Source: Azomonas agilis (lineage in GTDB: Bacteria; Pseudomonadota; Gammaproteobacteria; Pseudomonadales; Pseudomonadaceae). Taken from it: a stretch of 64,000 nt of DNA. How positions within the stretch are numbered: position 1 is the stretch's first letter; each line of letters opens with the position of its first letter. Location of the stretch: positions 124,001 through 188,000 of the forward strand of contig NZ_VLKG01000002.1 in the NCBI RefSeq assembly GCF_007830255.1. Direction: 5' to 3'. Both the position numbers and the translations under genes were made by a program. Below the pieces are notes generated by a model, which worked only from the letters and a program-made list of their open reading frames with translations, did no database searches and was not told the DNA's origin. Shown here piece after piece: positions 1 to 9,273 of the stretch.

Positions 1-135
1 AGCGCCATTGAGCAAGCGGTGAGCGATGTGCTGGATCAAAACCTGCGTACCGCTGATATTTGGCTGGAAGGCATGCATAAAGTGGGCACCCGTGAAATGG
101 GTGATGCGGTAGTCGCTGCGCTGGCGAAGTTGTAA
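1..135 (+). CDS. leuB: 3-isopropylmalate dehydrogenase, C-terminal end (partial)
   Basis: Only the last 44 codons are present and the gene enters from the left edge. The tail, with TADIWLEG and [11 protein letters not shown], is the usual C-terminus of LeuB, which oxidises 3-isopropylmalate in leucine synthesis in the cytoplasm. leuB directly before asd and fimV is the Pseudomonas gene order, which supports the call. A strong hairpin terminator follows within about 10 bases, so this looks like the end of a leuCD-leuB type transcript. The identification relies on a short fragment plus synteny. Confidence 0.85.
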   Translation, partial: SAIEQAVSDVLDQNLRTADIWLEGMHKVGTREMGDAVVAALAKL

Positions 136-145
136 TCTTCCTTAA

Positions 146-176
146 CCCACACCCCCTAGGGTGTGGGCTTCTTTTT
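146..176 (+). terminator. Rho-independent terminator after leuB
   Basis: A nine-base-pair stem (CCCACACCC with GGGTGTGGG, four-base loop) is followed by a pyrimidine-rich tract CTTCTTTTT. It lies between the leuB stop and the asd start. Confidence 0.85.
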
Positions 177-194
177 CAAAAATAAGGTGCTGGA

Positions 195-1304
195 ATGAAA
201 CGTGTAGGTCTGATCGGTTGGCGCGGTATGGTCGGCTCTGTGCTGATGCAACGGATGCTGGAAGAGCAGGATTTCGATTTGATCGAGCCGATCTTCTTCA
301 CCACCTCCAATATTGGCGGCCAAGGCCCTGAAATTGGTAAGTCTGTTGCCCCGCTCAAGGATGCCTACAACCTTGAAGAATTAAAGAGCTTGGATGTAAT
401 CCTCACCTGTCAGGGTGGCGACTACACCAACGAAGTGTTTCCCAAACTGCGTGAAGCCGGTTGGAAGGGCTATTGGATTGATGCTGCGTCCAGTCTGCGC
501 ATGCAGGATGATGCCGTGATTGTACTGGATCCTGTGAACCGTAACGTCATCGACCAGTCGCTGGACTCGGGGGTTAAGAACTACATTGGCGGTAACTGCA
601 CCGTCAGTTTAATGCTGATGGCCTTGGGTGGATTGTTTGAAGCTGGTCTGGTGGAGTGGATGAGCGCCATGACCTATCAAGCCGCCAGCGGCGCAGGGGC
701 TCAGAATATGCGTGAGCTGATCCGCCAAATGGGGGTGATTCACAACGCCGTAGCGCCCGAATTGGCTGATCCTGCCAGCGCCATTTTAGACATCGACCGC
801 AAAGTGGCGGCGACTCAGCGTGGCGAAAGCTTCCCAGTGGATCATTTTGGCGTGCCTTTAGCCGGTAGCCTGATTCCCTACATCGACAAAGAGCTGCCCA
901 GCGGCCAAAGCCGTGAAGAGTGGAAAGGGCAGGCCGAAACCAACAAAATTCTCGGCACTACCCATCCTATCCCGGTGGATGGCATCTGTGTCCGTATCGG
1001 GGCCATGCGTTGCCACAGCCAAGCCCTAACCTTGAAGCTAAACAAAGACGTGCCTATGGCGGACATCGAAGCCTTGATCAGCCAGCACAATCCTTGGGTC
1101 AAGCTGGTACCCAACCACCGTGAGGCCAGTATGAAGGATCTGAGCCCTACTGCCGTAACTGGCACACTGAGTGTTCCCGTAGGCCGCTTGCGCAAGCTGA
1201 ATATGGGGCCGGAATACCTCGGTGCTTTTACTGTGGGTGACCAGTTGCTGTGGGGCGCAGCTGAACCTTTGCGCCGTATGCTACGCATTTTGCTGGAGCG
1301 TTAG
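195..1304 (+). CDS. asd: Aspartate-semialdehyde dehydrogenase
   Basis: NADP-dependent enzyme that converts aspartyl phosphate to aspartate semialdehyde, the branch point for lysine/diaminopimelate, threonine and methionine. The 369-residue length matches the proteobacterial long form. The N-terminus has the dinucleotide-binding stretch [11 protein letters not shown] (about residues 5-15). The active-site cysteine is C135 in GGNCTVSL. Substrate-binding residues sit in the C-terminal half around [16 protein letters not shown] just before the ATG can act as ribosome binding site. It stands alone between two terminators, in the conserved leuB-asd-fimV order. Confidence 0.97.
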   Translation: MKRVGLIGWRGMVGSVLMQRMLEEQDFDLIEPIFFTTSNIGGQGPEIGKSVAPLKDAYNLEELKSLDVILTCQGGDYTNEVFPKLREAGWKGYWIDAASSLRMQDDAVIVLDPVNRNVIDQSLDSGVKNYIGGNCTVSLMLMALGGLFEAGLVEWMSAMTYQAASGAGAQNMRELIRQMGVIHNAVAPELADPASAILDIDRKVAATQRGESFPVDHFGVPLAGSLIPYIDKELPSGQSREEWKGQAETNKILGTTHPIPVDGICVRIGAMRCHSQALTLKLNKDVPMADIEALISQHNPWVKLVPNHREASMKDLSPTAVTGTLSVPVGRLRKLNMGPEYLGAFTVGDQLLWGAAEPLRRMLRILLER

Positions 1305-1323
1305 CCGATATTATGGCCGAAAT

Positions 1324-1350
1324 AAACGCCGCGTGATCGCGCGGCGTTTT
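1324..1350 (+). terminator. Rho-independent terminator after asd
   Basis: A ten-base-pair stem (AAACGCCGCG with CGCGGCGTTT, six-base loop) ends in a short T run about 20 bases after the asd stop codon. Confidence 0.88.
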
Positions 1351-1671
1351 GCTGATCGGCTAATGAAAGAAATGTAGACTGAGCAGAATAGATAGGTATA
1401 TGTATCTATATATGTCATGGCAACTGGCCAGAAAGTAAGTCATTGATAAAAGCCTTTTTGTACAAGATACTTGCTACCCATTTGAGAATATTCAGAGCCA
1501 AAATAAACTAAGTTTTATAAGTTTTTGGCAGGGTCTCTGATATTTAGCCCAGACCGGCTTTATGGGGAAGTAAAGATCGGCGTTGCTTGGGTAGGTTATT
1601 CACCTCCGAGTCACTGTGGGTAATGACGGGAAGTCTTCTGAAGCCTCGAAAAACCAAATTAGGAAAACACT
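1351..1671 (+). promoter_or_regulatory. Intergenic region and probable leader of fimV
   Basis: About 320 bases without a credible gene. A candidate sigma-70 promoter is TTGATA (1443-1448), a 17-base spacer and GATACT (1466-1471), which would give a leader of nearly 200 bases. A seven-base inverted repeat, ATAGATA/TATCTAT with an eight-base loop, lies upstream at 1388-1409. The small ORF at 1587-1808 overlaps the fimV start in another frame and has no recognisable features. Promoter placement is a motif guess. Confidence 0.35.
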
Positions 1672-4038
1672 ATGGTTCGGGTTCGCAATCTGGTATTGGC
1701 TATTGCAGCAGCCTCTGCTTTAACCGCTTCCAACATGGTTTTAGCCTTGGGAGTGGGAGAAATTCGTCTGGAGTCGTCTTTAAATCAGCCGCTGCTGGCC
1801 GATATTGAATTGCTGGATCTTCGTGGATTGATGGCTTCAGAAATTAAACCGAAGTTAGCCTCCGTAGAGGACTTTAAAAAGCTGGGCATTGAGCGGCCTT
1901 ACACATTAACGGACTTAACCTTTACCCCGATGCAGCGCTCTGATGGGCGTTATGTCATCCGAGTGACCTCCAGTAAGCCCATGCGTGAGCCTTACTTAAG
2001 CTTTCTGGTTGAGGTTCTATGGCCCAGTGGTCGTCTGTTGCGCGAGTATACCTTGCTCTTTGATCCCCCCCTGTATGCACCCGAAGCAGCGACACAAGCG
2101 CCCCATTTGCCAGGCTCTAGGGTAGCTCCTGTTGCGCCTCCAAGTCCGAGTGCTGTAGCGGCAACACCTGCGGCGACACCCACACCTCCTATAAATACTC
2201 CTTCAGAGCGTGGGAGTACTTCGGGAGGGAGCTCGAACGGGGCTAGCGCTCCTCGGGCCACTTCGGTTCCCGCTCAGGTGCATCGCGCGCGTGGAAGAGA
2301 GTATCAGGTGGTGAGTCGGGATACCCTGTGGGGCATTTCCGAACAAGTACGGGAAGTGGGTTCCGTACATCAAAATATGGCGGCGATTTGGGACTTAAAC
2401 CAAGAAGCCTTTGTGGGGGGCAATATCAACCGCATCCAAACGGGAAAGATTTTGCGCCTTCCAACGGCGGATCAAGTGACCAGTCGTTCCCATCCTGAGG
2501 CTGTGGTTGAGGTAAGCCGGCATACAGCCCGTTGGCGGCGCAGTCCAACGGCCTCTCAGGATGCGCGCAGTGTGGCAGCTACTACGCCAAACCGCCCAGA
2601 GCCAAAGGATAACCTGCGTTTGGTGGCAGCTGCCCACGCAGGCCGATCTGGGGCCGCAAGCCCGAGCGCTAAAAATCCTACGGAATCTAAAAATAACGAT
2701 GCTGAGGTTCAGGCCTTACGTGATGAGTTGGCAACGGCTCAAGAGGGCTTAGATTCCAGCCGTCGGGAAAGTGAAGAGCTGAAAGATCGTCTGAATGATC
2801 TACAAAGCCAACTGGATAAACTCACCCGTTTAATGCAGCTTAAAGACAACCAATTGGCTGAGTTGCAAAACCAATTGGGAACGACCGCTAAAGCGCAAGC
2901 GGTTAAATCCGAGCAAGAGGATTCTTTAGCTCAATTCTGGACTAACCCTCTGTTATTGGGCGGAATTGGTGGCGGGGCGCTTATTACAGCGCTGTTAGCA
3001 CTCTTGGCACGGCGTAAAGGAAGCGGGTCTCAAACGAATTTAGCCGCTCCTCAGGCTCGTCACCATGACGATGATCCGGTACTGACAACCACTCCCACTC
3101 CACTTAAATCTAAAGATCAGGATGACTCATTAGACCGTTTTGGGCTTACCGCGCCTCGCTCTTCGCGTACTGAAGATGTAGGGCTTGAGCTGTTGGATAA
3201 GGCTGAAACCTTCATGTCTTATCGGCAGTTTAATGAGGCAGCTTCCGTATTACGCAAGGCCGTTGTAGCCAATCCAGATCGACTGGAGCCTCATTTTAAA
3301 TTGATGGAAGTGTACGGCGAATTACAAGATCGCGAAGGCTTTTTGCGTGAGGAAGCCGCACTGCGTGATTTAGGTGCTCCAGATACTCGAATTCGCAGCG
3401 TTAAAAGCCGTTTTCCAGCGCTGGGGGCTGTTGCGGCGCGCACTACAGCATCCGAGCGCCCCTTAGTTCATAACTCAGAAACGGCCGGTTTAGATTTTGA
3501 GGCTTTGTTGGATGAGTCAGCACATCCTGAAGTATCGGCGCGCTCCAGCCTGTTGGGGTCTGAAGATGATCGCCAGTCCAGCGATTTAGCGGCGGCTATG
3601 CGTGCGGCTAAACAGCGCGAAACGCTTCAATCTTCCGACGCTATGTCCCAAACGCAAACGAAAGCCGCTGAAGATCCCTTTGCTGATTTTGACTGGGAGT
3701 TGCCAGAGCCTAAACTGTCGTCTGCCTCGGTTCAGGCCGCCGCCAGCGACTCAAGTCCTGTACGCACCTTAGATATCAAAGAGGAAACGAGCCCAAGCCC
3801 TAAAGCTAAAGCCACCATGCCAGATGCTTTTGATTTATCCCAAGAGGAGCCACCTTCAGCGGCTCAAGCACCAGACTCAGACAATGAAGAGGTGACGACT
3901 CAGTTGGATTTGGCCAAAGCCTACGCGGAAATGGGGGACAAAGAGGGGGCTTTAGATATCCTCAAAGAGGTGATGAGCGAAGGCAGTGAGCGGCAAAAAC
4001 AAATAGCACGTCAGATCGTGAGCACTCTGATCAAATAA
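1672..4038 (+). CDS. fimV: FimV-family polar hub / pilus assembly protein
   Basis: Large inner-membrane protein that binds peptidoglycan and organises the cell pole (type IV pilus assembly and twitching in Pseudomonas; HubP in Vibrio). Seen here: a signal peptide ending near MVLALG, the conserved FimV N-terminal domain (GEIRLESSLNQPLLADIEL), a LysM-type peptidoglycan-binding segment at about residues 209-260, a coiled coil around 345-410, one membrane helix at about 424-446, an acidic cytoplasmic region with TPR-like repeats from about 510, and the FimV C-terminal core at about 738-788. At 788 residues it is shorter than the Pseudomonas protein of roughly 920, mainly in the acidic region. Its position between asd and truA is conserved. 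Confidence 0.95.
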   Translation: MVRVRNLVLAIAAASALTASNMVLALGVGEIRLESSLNQPLLADIELLDLRGLMASEIKPKLASVEDFKKLGIERPYTLTDLTFTPMQRSDGRYVIRVTSSKPMREPYLSFLVEVLWPSGRLLREYTLLFDPPLYAPEAATQAPHLPGSRVAPVAPPSPSAVAATPAATPTPPINTPSERGSTSGGSSNGASAPRATSVPAQVHRARGREYQVVSRDTLWGISEQVREVGSVHQNMAAIWDLNQEAFVGGNINRIQTGKILRLPTADQVTSRSHPEAVVEVSRHTARWRRSPTASQDARSVAATTPNRPEPKDNLRLVAAAHAGRSGAASPSAKNPTESKNNDAEVQALRDELATAQEGLDSSRRESEELKDRLNDLQSQLDKLTRLMQLKDNQLAELQNQLGTTAKAQAVKSEQEDSLAQFWTNPLLLGGIGGGALITALLALLARRKGSGSQTNLAAPQARHHDDDPVLTTTPTPLKSKDQDDSLDRFGLTAPRSSRTEDVGLELLDKAETFMSYRQFNEAASVLRKAVVANPDRLEPHFKLMEVYGELQDREGFLREEAALRDLGAPDTRIRSVKSRFPALGAVAARTTASERPLVHNSETAGLDFEALLDESAHPEVSARSSLLGSEDDRQSSDLAAAMRAAKQRETLQSSDAMSQTQTKAAEDPFADFDWELPEPKLSSASVQAAASDSSPVRTLDIKEETSPSPKAKATMPDAFDLSQEEPPSAAQAPDSDNEEVTTQLDLAKAYAEMGDKEGALDILKEVMSEGSERQKQIARQIVSTLIK

Positions 4039-4052
4039 GGTCTTCCTCGGCT

Positions 4053-4910
4053 GTGATTCAAGAAGTTACCCATATCCCTCAAACCTCCCTGTCCAGAATC
4101 GCCTTGGGCGTTGAGTATAGGGGGACTAAGTACCACGGATTTCAGCGGCAAAGCTCGGGTGTTCCCTCAGTACAAGAGGCTTTAGAGCGTGCCATTAGCC
4201 GTGTGGCCGGTGGTGCTGAAATTGCCTTGCGTTGTGCAGGACGTACCGATGCTTTGGTGCACGCCAGTGGTCAAGTGATACATTTTGATACAAATGTAGA
4301 GCGTAGTATGTTCACTTGGGTGATGGGCTGTAATGCCAATCTTCCATCTGATATCAGTGTGACCTGGGCTCAAGCTGTGCCCCCACACTTTGATGCACGT
4401 TTTAGTGCTGTGGCACGGCGCTATCGTTACGTTATCTATAATGACCCCATTCGTCCTGCCCATATGGCTGACGAGCTGACTTGGAACCATCGCCCCTTAG
4501 AGGTAGATCTGATGCGCCAAGCCGCATCTTTTCTGGTCGGAACCCATGATTTTAGTGCTTTTAGGGCCAAGCAATGCCAAGCTAAATCCCCGATAAAGAC
4601 CTTGCACCATATTGAAGTGATACGACATAACCGTTTTATCGTGATTGATATACGTGCTAATGCCTTTTTACACCACATGGTGCGTAATATCGCCGGTGTG
4701 CTAATGAGCATCGGAGCAGGCGAGCAGCCTGTGGAGTGGATGCTGAACGTCTTAGAGTCACGGCAACGTAAAATGGGTGGTGTGACGGCCCATCCCTATG
4801 GATTGTATTTGGTGCGGGTTGAATATCCGCCTGAGTTTGATTTACCTCAGCGTTATTTAGGCCCGCATTTTTTGGCGGATTTAGCGGATGATCTGTCATC
4901 CAAGTCCTGA
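4053..4910 (+). CDS. truA: tRNA pseudouridine(38-40) synthase TruA
   Basis: Converts uridines 38, 39 and 40 in the anticodon arm of many tRNAs to pseudouridine. The catalytic aspartate lies in CAGRTDALVHASGQVIHFD, with the family tyrosine/arginine segment ARRYRYVIYND further on. Most TruA proteins have a glycine where this one has leucine in TDALVHA. At 285 residues the length is normal. The GTG start at 4053 lies 15 bases after the fimV stop with AAGG 12 bases upstream; the exact start is not certain because the first 17 or so residues are not conserved. fimV-truA-trpF is the Pseudomonas order. Confidence 0.94.
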   Translation: MIQEVTHIPQTSLSRIALGVEYRGTKYHGFQRQSSGVPSVQEALERAISRVAGGAEIALRCAGRTDALVHASGQVIHFDTNVERSMFTWVMGCNANLPSDISVTWAQAVPPHFDARFSAVARRYRYVIYNDPIRPAHMADELTWNHRPLEVDLMRQAASFLVGTHDFSAFRAKQCQAKSPIKTLHHIEVIRHNRFIVIDIRANAFLHHMVRNIAGVLMSIGAGEQPVEWMLNVLESRQRKMGGVTAHPYGLYLVRVEYPPEFDLPQRYLGPHFLADLADDLSSKS

Positions 4911-4978
4911 TAATCGGCTTGCAGTACCCAAGGCTTTTGTTACCATTTTTGCCCTTACCCATGCCTAGGTAGTTCCCC

Positions 4979-5602
4979 TTGACCATTGTGCGCAGCAAGA
5001 TTTGTGGAATCACCCGTGTAGAAGATGCTTTAGCCGCTGTTCATGCGGGAGCCGATGCTATAGGTCTGGTGTTTTATCCTAAAAGTCCTAGGGCCGTTAG
5101 CCTTGTTCAGGCGCAGGCTATAGTGCGGGCTTTACCACCTTTTGTGACCACGGTGGGTTTGTTTGTGAATAAGCCCCGTGCAGAATTAAATGCCTTACTG
5201 GCGCAAATCCCCCTAGATGTATTGCAGTTTCACGGCGATGAAACGCCAGAGGACTGTAGCGGTCATGGACGGCCTTGGTTTAAAGCCGTTCGTGTGCAGG
5301 CAGAAACCGATCTGCTGGCCCAGATGCAGGTCTATCAGGAAGCACAGGCTATTTTGTTGGACACCTTCGTGGCCGGTCAGCCCGGAGGTACAGGGCAGAT
5401 TTTTGACTGGTCGCTGATTCCCAAGCACTTACCTAAGCCCATTATTTTGGCCGGTGGATTAACAGCAGATAATGTGCGACAAGCTATTGCAGAGGTACAA
5501 CCCTACGCAGTGGATGTGAGTGGTGGGGTGGAACACAGCAAAGGCATTAAAGACCCCGAAAAGATGCGGGCCTTTATTGCTCAGGTACGTCAAACAATGT
5601 GA
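4979..5602 (+). CDS. trpF: Phosphoribosylanthranilate isomerase
   Basis: Third step of tryptophan synthesis: Amadori rearrangement of phosphoribosylanthranilate. A TIM-barrel protein of 207 residues. KICGITR near the N-terminus carries the catalytic cysteine, DVLQFHGDE carries the QFHG motif, and AGGLTADNV plus DVSGGVE form the phosphate-binding loops. The start could be TTG at 4979 (AGGT lies nine bases upstream) or GTG at 4988; the latter would place KICG near the usual position. It is unlinked to other trp genes and sits between truA and accD as in Pseudomonas. Confidence 0.95.
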   Translation: MTIVRSKICGITRVEDALAAVHAGADAIGLVFYPKSPRAVSLVQAQAIVRALPPFVTTVGLFVNKPRAELNALLAQIPLDVLQFHGDETPEDCSGHGRPWFKAVRVQAETDLLAQMQVYQEAQAILLDTFVAGQPGGTGQIFDWSLIPKHLPKPIILAGGLTADNVRQAIAEVQPYAVDVSGGVEHSKGIKDPEKMRAFIAQVRQTM

Positions 5603-5782
5603 CGACTGGCCTTAATGCACCGTCCAGTAATCAAACCAATGTGGATGCTTGATATAGGCGAGCCCATTTGGTGTGTGATGGTGCTTTACTTTAGAAGTTC
5701 AAGGGACATCTTCCCTTAATAGATGATGAATTATTCGGGTGTGCTGTGGAGCATGCCGAGTCGAAGTCGTGGAGAATAAGAG

Positions 5783-6769
5783 ATGAGCAACTGGCTGGTA
5801 GATAAGCTGATCCCGTCGATCATGCGTTCTGAGGTCAAGAAAAGCTCGATACCGGAAGGACTCTGGCATAAGTGCCCGTCGTGCGATGCTGTGTTGTATC
5901 GTCCCGAGTTGGAGCGTTCGCTGGATGTGTGTCCTAAGTGTCAGCACCACATGCGTATTGGCGCACGTGCGCGTTTAAACATCTTCTTGGACGCGGAAGG
6001 GCGTGAAGAAATCGGAGCCGAACTGGAACCGACCGATCGCCTAAAGTTTCGAGATACCAAAAAGTATAAAGACCGCCTAGTGGCTGCTCAAAAGCAAACC
6101 GGAGAGAAAGATGCTTTGGTTGCCATGAGTGGCACTCTGATTGGCTTGCCGGTCGTAGCGGCGGCCTTTGAGTTCAGTTTTATGGGCGGCTCTATGGGCT
6201 CCATTGTGGGCGAGCGCTTTGTGCGGGCCGCCAATGTCGCGATGGAGCGTCGCTGTCCCCTAGTGTGCTTTGCCGCGTCAGGGGGGGCTCGTATGCAGGA
6301 GGCCTTGATCTCCCTGATGCAAATGGCGAAAACCTCGGCGGCTTTAGGGCGGATGCGCGAAGAGGGCTTACCCTTTGTTTCGGTACTGGTCGATCCAGTA
6401 TACGGCGGTGTATCCGCCAGTTTGGCCACCTTGGGCGACATCATTGTGGCTGAGCCTAAAGCCTTAATCGGTTTTGCAGGCCCGCGTGTGATCGAGCAAA
6501 CCGTGCGTGAAAAACTGCCGGAAGGCTTCCAGCGCAGTGAGTTTTTGCTGGAGCATGGCGCGATTGACATGATTATTCCGCGCCGAGAGCTGCGTCCTCG
6601 GTTAGCGCGTATTCTGGCCCAATTCCAAAACCTGCCGACCCCCGTAGAGGCTTTTGTGGAAGAGGAGGAGGGAGCCTTGGCTGCTGAGTCTTTACCTTCT
6701 CCCATCGCGGTTGCTGAGGCTATGGCGCAGGACGCTGAAGCCAACGAAGGTTTAACCGCAAAATCATGA
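5783..6769 (+). CDS. accD: Acetyl-CoA carboxylase carboxyltransferase subunit beta
   Basis: Beta subunit of the carboxyltransferase that moves CO2 from biotin to acetyl-CoA, the committed step of fatty acid synthesis; it works in a complex with AccA. A zinc ribbon is formed by C31, C34, C50 and C53, followed by the crotonase-like carboxyltransferase domain with SGGARMQE and the oxyanion-hole glycines. The 328-residue length includes an acidic Glu/Ala-rich tail beyond the domain. GGAGAATAAGAG precedes the ATG. Its stop overlaps the folC start by four bases, so the two are translationally coupled. Confidence 0.97.
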   Translation: MSNWLVDKLIPSIMRSEVKKSSIPEGLWHKCPSCDAVLYRPELERSLDVCPKCQHHMRIGARARLNIFLDAEGREEIGAELEPTDRLKFRDTKKYKDRLVAAQKQTGEKDALVAMSGTLIGLPVVAAAFEFSFMGGSMGSIVGERFVRAANVAMERRCPLVCFAASGGARMQEALISLMQMAKTSAALGRMREEGLPFVSVLVDPVYGGVSASLATLGDIIVAEPKALIGFAGPRVIEQTVREKLPEGFQRSEFLLEHGAIDMIIPRRELRPRLARILAQFQNLPTPVEAFVEEEEGALAAESLPSPIAVAEAMAQDAEANEGLTAKS

Positions 6770-8070
6770 GCCGAGCAAGCCTGAACGACTGGCTGTCTTA
6801 CCTTGAGCAGTTGCACCCGCAAGCCATTGATTTGGGTTTAGATCGAGTGCGTTGGGTCGCTGAGCGCTTAGGTATTCAGCGCCCCGCGCCTCGTGTGATT
6901 ACGGTTACTGGGACTAATGGTAAAGGCTCAACCTGTGCTTTTTTAAGCCAGTTGCTTCAGGCTCAAGGCTGGCGTGTGGGGGTGTATAGCTCTCCACACC
7001 TATTGCGTTATAACGAGCGCGTTTGCATCAATGGGCAAATGGTCACTGATGCGGCTTTGTGTCAGGCCTTTGAGCAGATTGAGCAGGCGCGTGGAGATAC
7101 CTCTCTAACCTACTTTGAGTTTGGCACCTTAGCGGCTTTGCTGATATTTCAAGCGGCGGACTTAGGGGCTGTTATCTTAGAAGTAGGTCTAGGAGGGCGA
7201 CTGGATGCGGTTAATCTGGTTGACCCGGATGTAGCCGTCGTGACCAGTATTGGCTTGGATCACACTGAGTGGTTGGGTAATACGCGCGAGAGCGTAGCCC
7301 AAGAAAAGGCCGGTATTTTTAGGCCGGGCATTCCTGTGGTGTGCGGTGATCCTAATCCTCCCGCAACCCTGCTTGCAGCGGCTTTAGAGCTTAATGCTCC
7401 GATCTGGATTCGCGGGCAGGATTATGGGCTGGAGCGAGCTCAGCAGAGTTGGCTCTGGTGGGGAACCAACCTACAGGGCTCAGCGTTGGCGTACCTAGAT
7501 TTACCGGCGCTGTCTCTACCTTTAGAGAATGCTGCCTGCGCTTTGCAAGCCTTGGCTTTGATTCCCGGCGTTGTTTGGCCCGAGCATCCTGAACCTGCTT
7601 TAAAGGCAACTCAGATTACCGGGCGTCTGGATCGGCGAGTGATTGGTTATCAAGGGCGCAACCTGAGCCTGATGCTGGATGTGGGACATAATCCCCATGC
7701 CGCGCTTTATTTGAGTCAACAACTGTCTGCATTGCCTTCTGGTGGGCAGCGATACGCCTTATTTGGCCTCTTGCAAGACAAAGATTTAGAGGCTGTGTTG
7801 CAACCCCTGTTACCTCTCATAGATCATTGGGCCGTGGTTGCTTTGGATACAGCGCGCACTCGCTCAGCCGATGAGCTGTATCAGGCGTTGCACGAGAAGG
7901 GTGCATCAGTTTGTGCTTATGCTTCCATCCAGCACGCTTTGAAGGGGCTGCTTCCAGTGCTGGAGTCCGCTGACGAATTGTTGGTGTTTGGATCTTTTTA
8001 CGCGGTGGCCGATGCTTTAAAGGAGCTAGACTCCATCGCTCAGGAGCATTTAGATGACATGGCTGGATAG
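6766..8070 (+). CDS. folC: Bifunctional dihydrofolate / folylpolyglutamate synthase
   Basis: Adds glutamate to dihydropteroate to form dihydrofolate and extends the polyglutamate tail of folates. A Mur-ligase-type ATP enzyme: the P-loop [10 protein letters not shown] is at about residues 48-57, followed by [17 protein letters not shown] (substrate loop) and LDVGHNPHA in the C-terminal domain. At 434 residues it has the normal length. It overlaps accD by four bases upstream and the SPOR protein gene by 17 bases downstream, so accD-folC-SPOR form one translation unit. Confidence 0.96.
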   Translation: MSRASLNDWLSYLEQLHPQAIDLGLDRVRWVAERLGIQRPAPRVITVTGTNGKGSTCAFLSQLLQAQGWRVGVYSSPHLLRYNERVCINGQMVTDAALCQAFEQIEQARGDTSLTYFEFGTLAALLIFQAADLGAVILEVGLGGRLDAVNLVDPDVAVVTSIGLDHTEWLGNTRESVAQEKAGIFRPGIPVVCGDPNPPATLLAAALELNAPIWIRGQDYGLERAQQSWLWWGTNLQGSALAYLDLPALSLPLENAACALQALALIPGVVWPEHPEPALKATQITGRLDRRVIGYQGRNLSLMLDVGHNPHAALYLSQQLSALPSGGQRYALFGLLQDKDLEAVLQPLLPLIDHWAVVALDTARTRSADELYQALHEKGASVCAYASIQHALKGLLPVLESADELLVFGSFYAVADALKELDSIAQEHLDDMAG

Positions 8071-8623
8071 ACGGCTCCGGCAACGTATTGTCGGGGCTTT
8101 GGTGCTGGTTTCCCTAGCGGCAACCTTTTTACCTATGCTCTTAGATCGCGAAGATGAGCGCCGTCAGGTACAGGTGGAGGCTCCCCCTAAACCGGCTATG
8201 CCACCCATGCCAGCGGCCAGTGTGCAAGATCCTGTTGTGCCTGAAGCGACTCCCTTGGCTCCTCCTTCTAAGGCAGAGCCTCCAAAAGCTAGCGTTGCCG
8301 CAACACCTCCTGCCAAAGCAGCATCCACTCCTACAGCGTCGGCTAAAGCAGCAGCTCCTGAGCCTCGCTTAGATGCCTCAGGTTTACCCATCAGTTGGTC
8401 GGTGCAGTTGGCCAGCCTGTCTAATCGCGCTAGTGCAGAGGCTTTGGTGCAAAAATTGCGGGCTAATGGTTATAACGCCTATGTGCGTACCGTGACAGGG
8501 ATGAACCGTGTGTTTGTAGGCCCGGTGGTGGAGCGCACCGAAGCGAACCGATTGCGTGATCAGCTACAGCAGCAACAGCAACTGAATGGCTTTGTAGTGC
8601 GTTTTCAGCCTGAGCGTGAGTAG
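8054..8623 (+). CDS. SPOR-domain inner-membrane protein (DedD-like)
   Basis: A short cytoplasmic N-terminus, one membrane helix (about residues 13-30), a long Pro/Ala/Lys-rich periplasmic linker and a C-terminal SPOR domain (about 112-189, SWSVQLASLSNRASAEALV and NRVFVGPV). SPOR domains bind denuded glycan strands at the septum, so a role in cell division is likely. This is the layout and position (between folC and cvpA) of DedD in E. coli and of PA3110 in Pseudomonas. The start overlaps folC by 17 bases. Confidence 0.88.
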   Translation: MTWLDRRLRQRIVGALVLVSLAATFLPMLLDREDERRQVQVEAPPKPAMPPMPAASVQDPVVPEATPLAPPSKAEPPKASVAATPPAKAASTPTASAKAAAPEPRLDASGLPISWSVQLASLSNRASAEALVQKLRANGYNAYVRTVTGMNRVFVGPVVERTEANRLRDQLQQQQQLNGFVVRFQPERE

Positions 8624-8697
8624 ACTTCGGCTTACTCCAAGCATTGACCTCTGTTAAAATGCCCGCTCTATCTTCCGCCACCGAATAGAAGCGCATC

Positions 8698-9213
8698 GTG
8701 TCTCTTATCTGGGTCGATTGGGTTATCCTTGCCATTATTATCCTGTCTGGCTTAATCAGCTTGAGACGTGGCTTTATTAAAGAAGCCTTGTCTTTGATGA
8801 CTTGGATTGTCGCCGGCTTTATGGCTTGGAAATTTGGTGGGGCGGTTGCACCTTATTTTGCTTCTTACGTCTCTACACCTTCTGCTCAGGTGGTTGCCGC
8901 CTCTGTAGCGATTTTTGTAGTGAGCCTGCTACTCGGTGCTTTGGTGAGCCACTTACTGGATACCTTGGTGCGTGTCACAGGGCTTGCGGGTACTGATCGT
9001 TTTCTGGGAATGGCCTTTGGGGTGGCCCGGGGAATGTTACTGGTTGTCATTTTGGTAGGTCTGCTGAGTGTTGGCCCTGTACAGCAGGACGATTGGTGGC
9101 AGCAGTCTGTATTGATCCCGCATTTTTTGAGCATCGCGGACTGGTTAAGGGATCTGATTTCGCATTGGGGTGGGCAATGGATGGCCGGCTCTTCTGAGCC
9201 TGCGGGCAATTAA
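8698..9213 (+). CDS. cvpA: CvpA family membrane protein
   Basis: A small integral membrane protein with four hydrophobic segments: WVDWVILAIIILSG at the N-terminus, then helices around residues 35-55, 64-85 and 105-122. The family was named for a requirement in colicin V production and is often upstream of purF, as here; its function is poorly defined, with later work pointing to envelope and stress tolerance. The GTG start at 8698 has AGAAG six bases upstream. Length (171 residues) is normal. Confidence 0.92.
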   Translation: MSLIWVDWVILAIIILSGLISLRRGFIKEALSLMTWIVAGFMAWKFGGAVAPYFASYVSTPSAQVVAASVAIFVVSLLLGALVSHLLDTLVRVTGLAGTDRFLGMAFGVARGMLLVVILVGLLSVGPVQQDDWWQQSVLIPHFLSIADWLRDLISHWGGQWMAGSSEPAGN

Positions 9214-9273
9214 TAGACTCACACCCAGCACTCTAATCCCTTATTTCCTGTTGCTATCGAGAGGTCCTCCCGC

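Noticed and set aside
1587..1808. 73-codon frame overlapping the fimV start
   Set aside because: Overlaps the fimV signal peptide in another frame and has no family match or good ribosome binding site.
4979..5602. trpF as part of a local trp operon
   Set aside because: No other trp genes nearby; the isolated position is normal for Pseudomonas-type genomes.
6088..6822. Minus-strand open frame of 244 codons opposite accD and folC
   Set aside because: No signal, domain or ribosome binding site; composition follows the reverse of accD codons. Shadow frame.
8644..8660. TTGACC and TAAAAT upstream of cvpA as a promoter
   Set aside because: The two hexamers are only five bases apart, which does not fit sigma-70 spacing.
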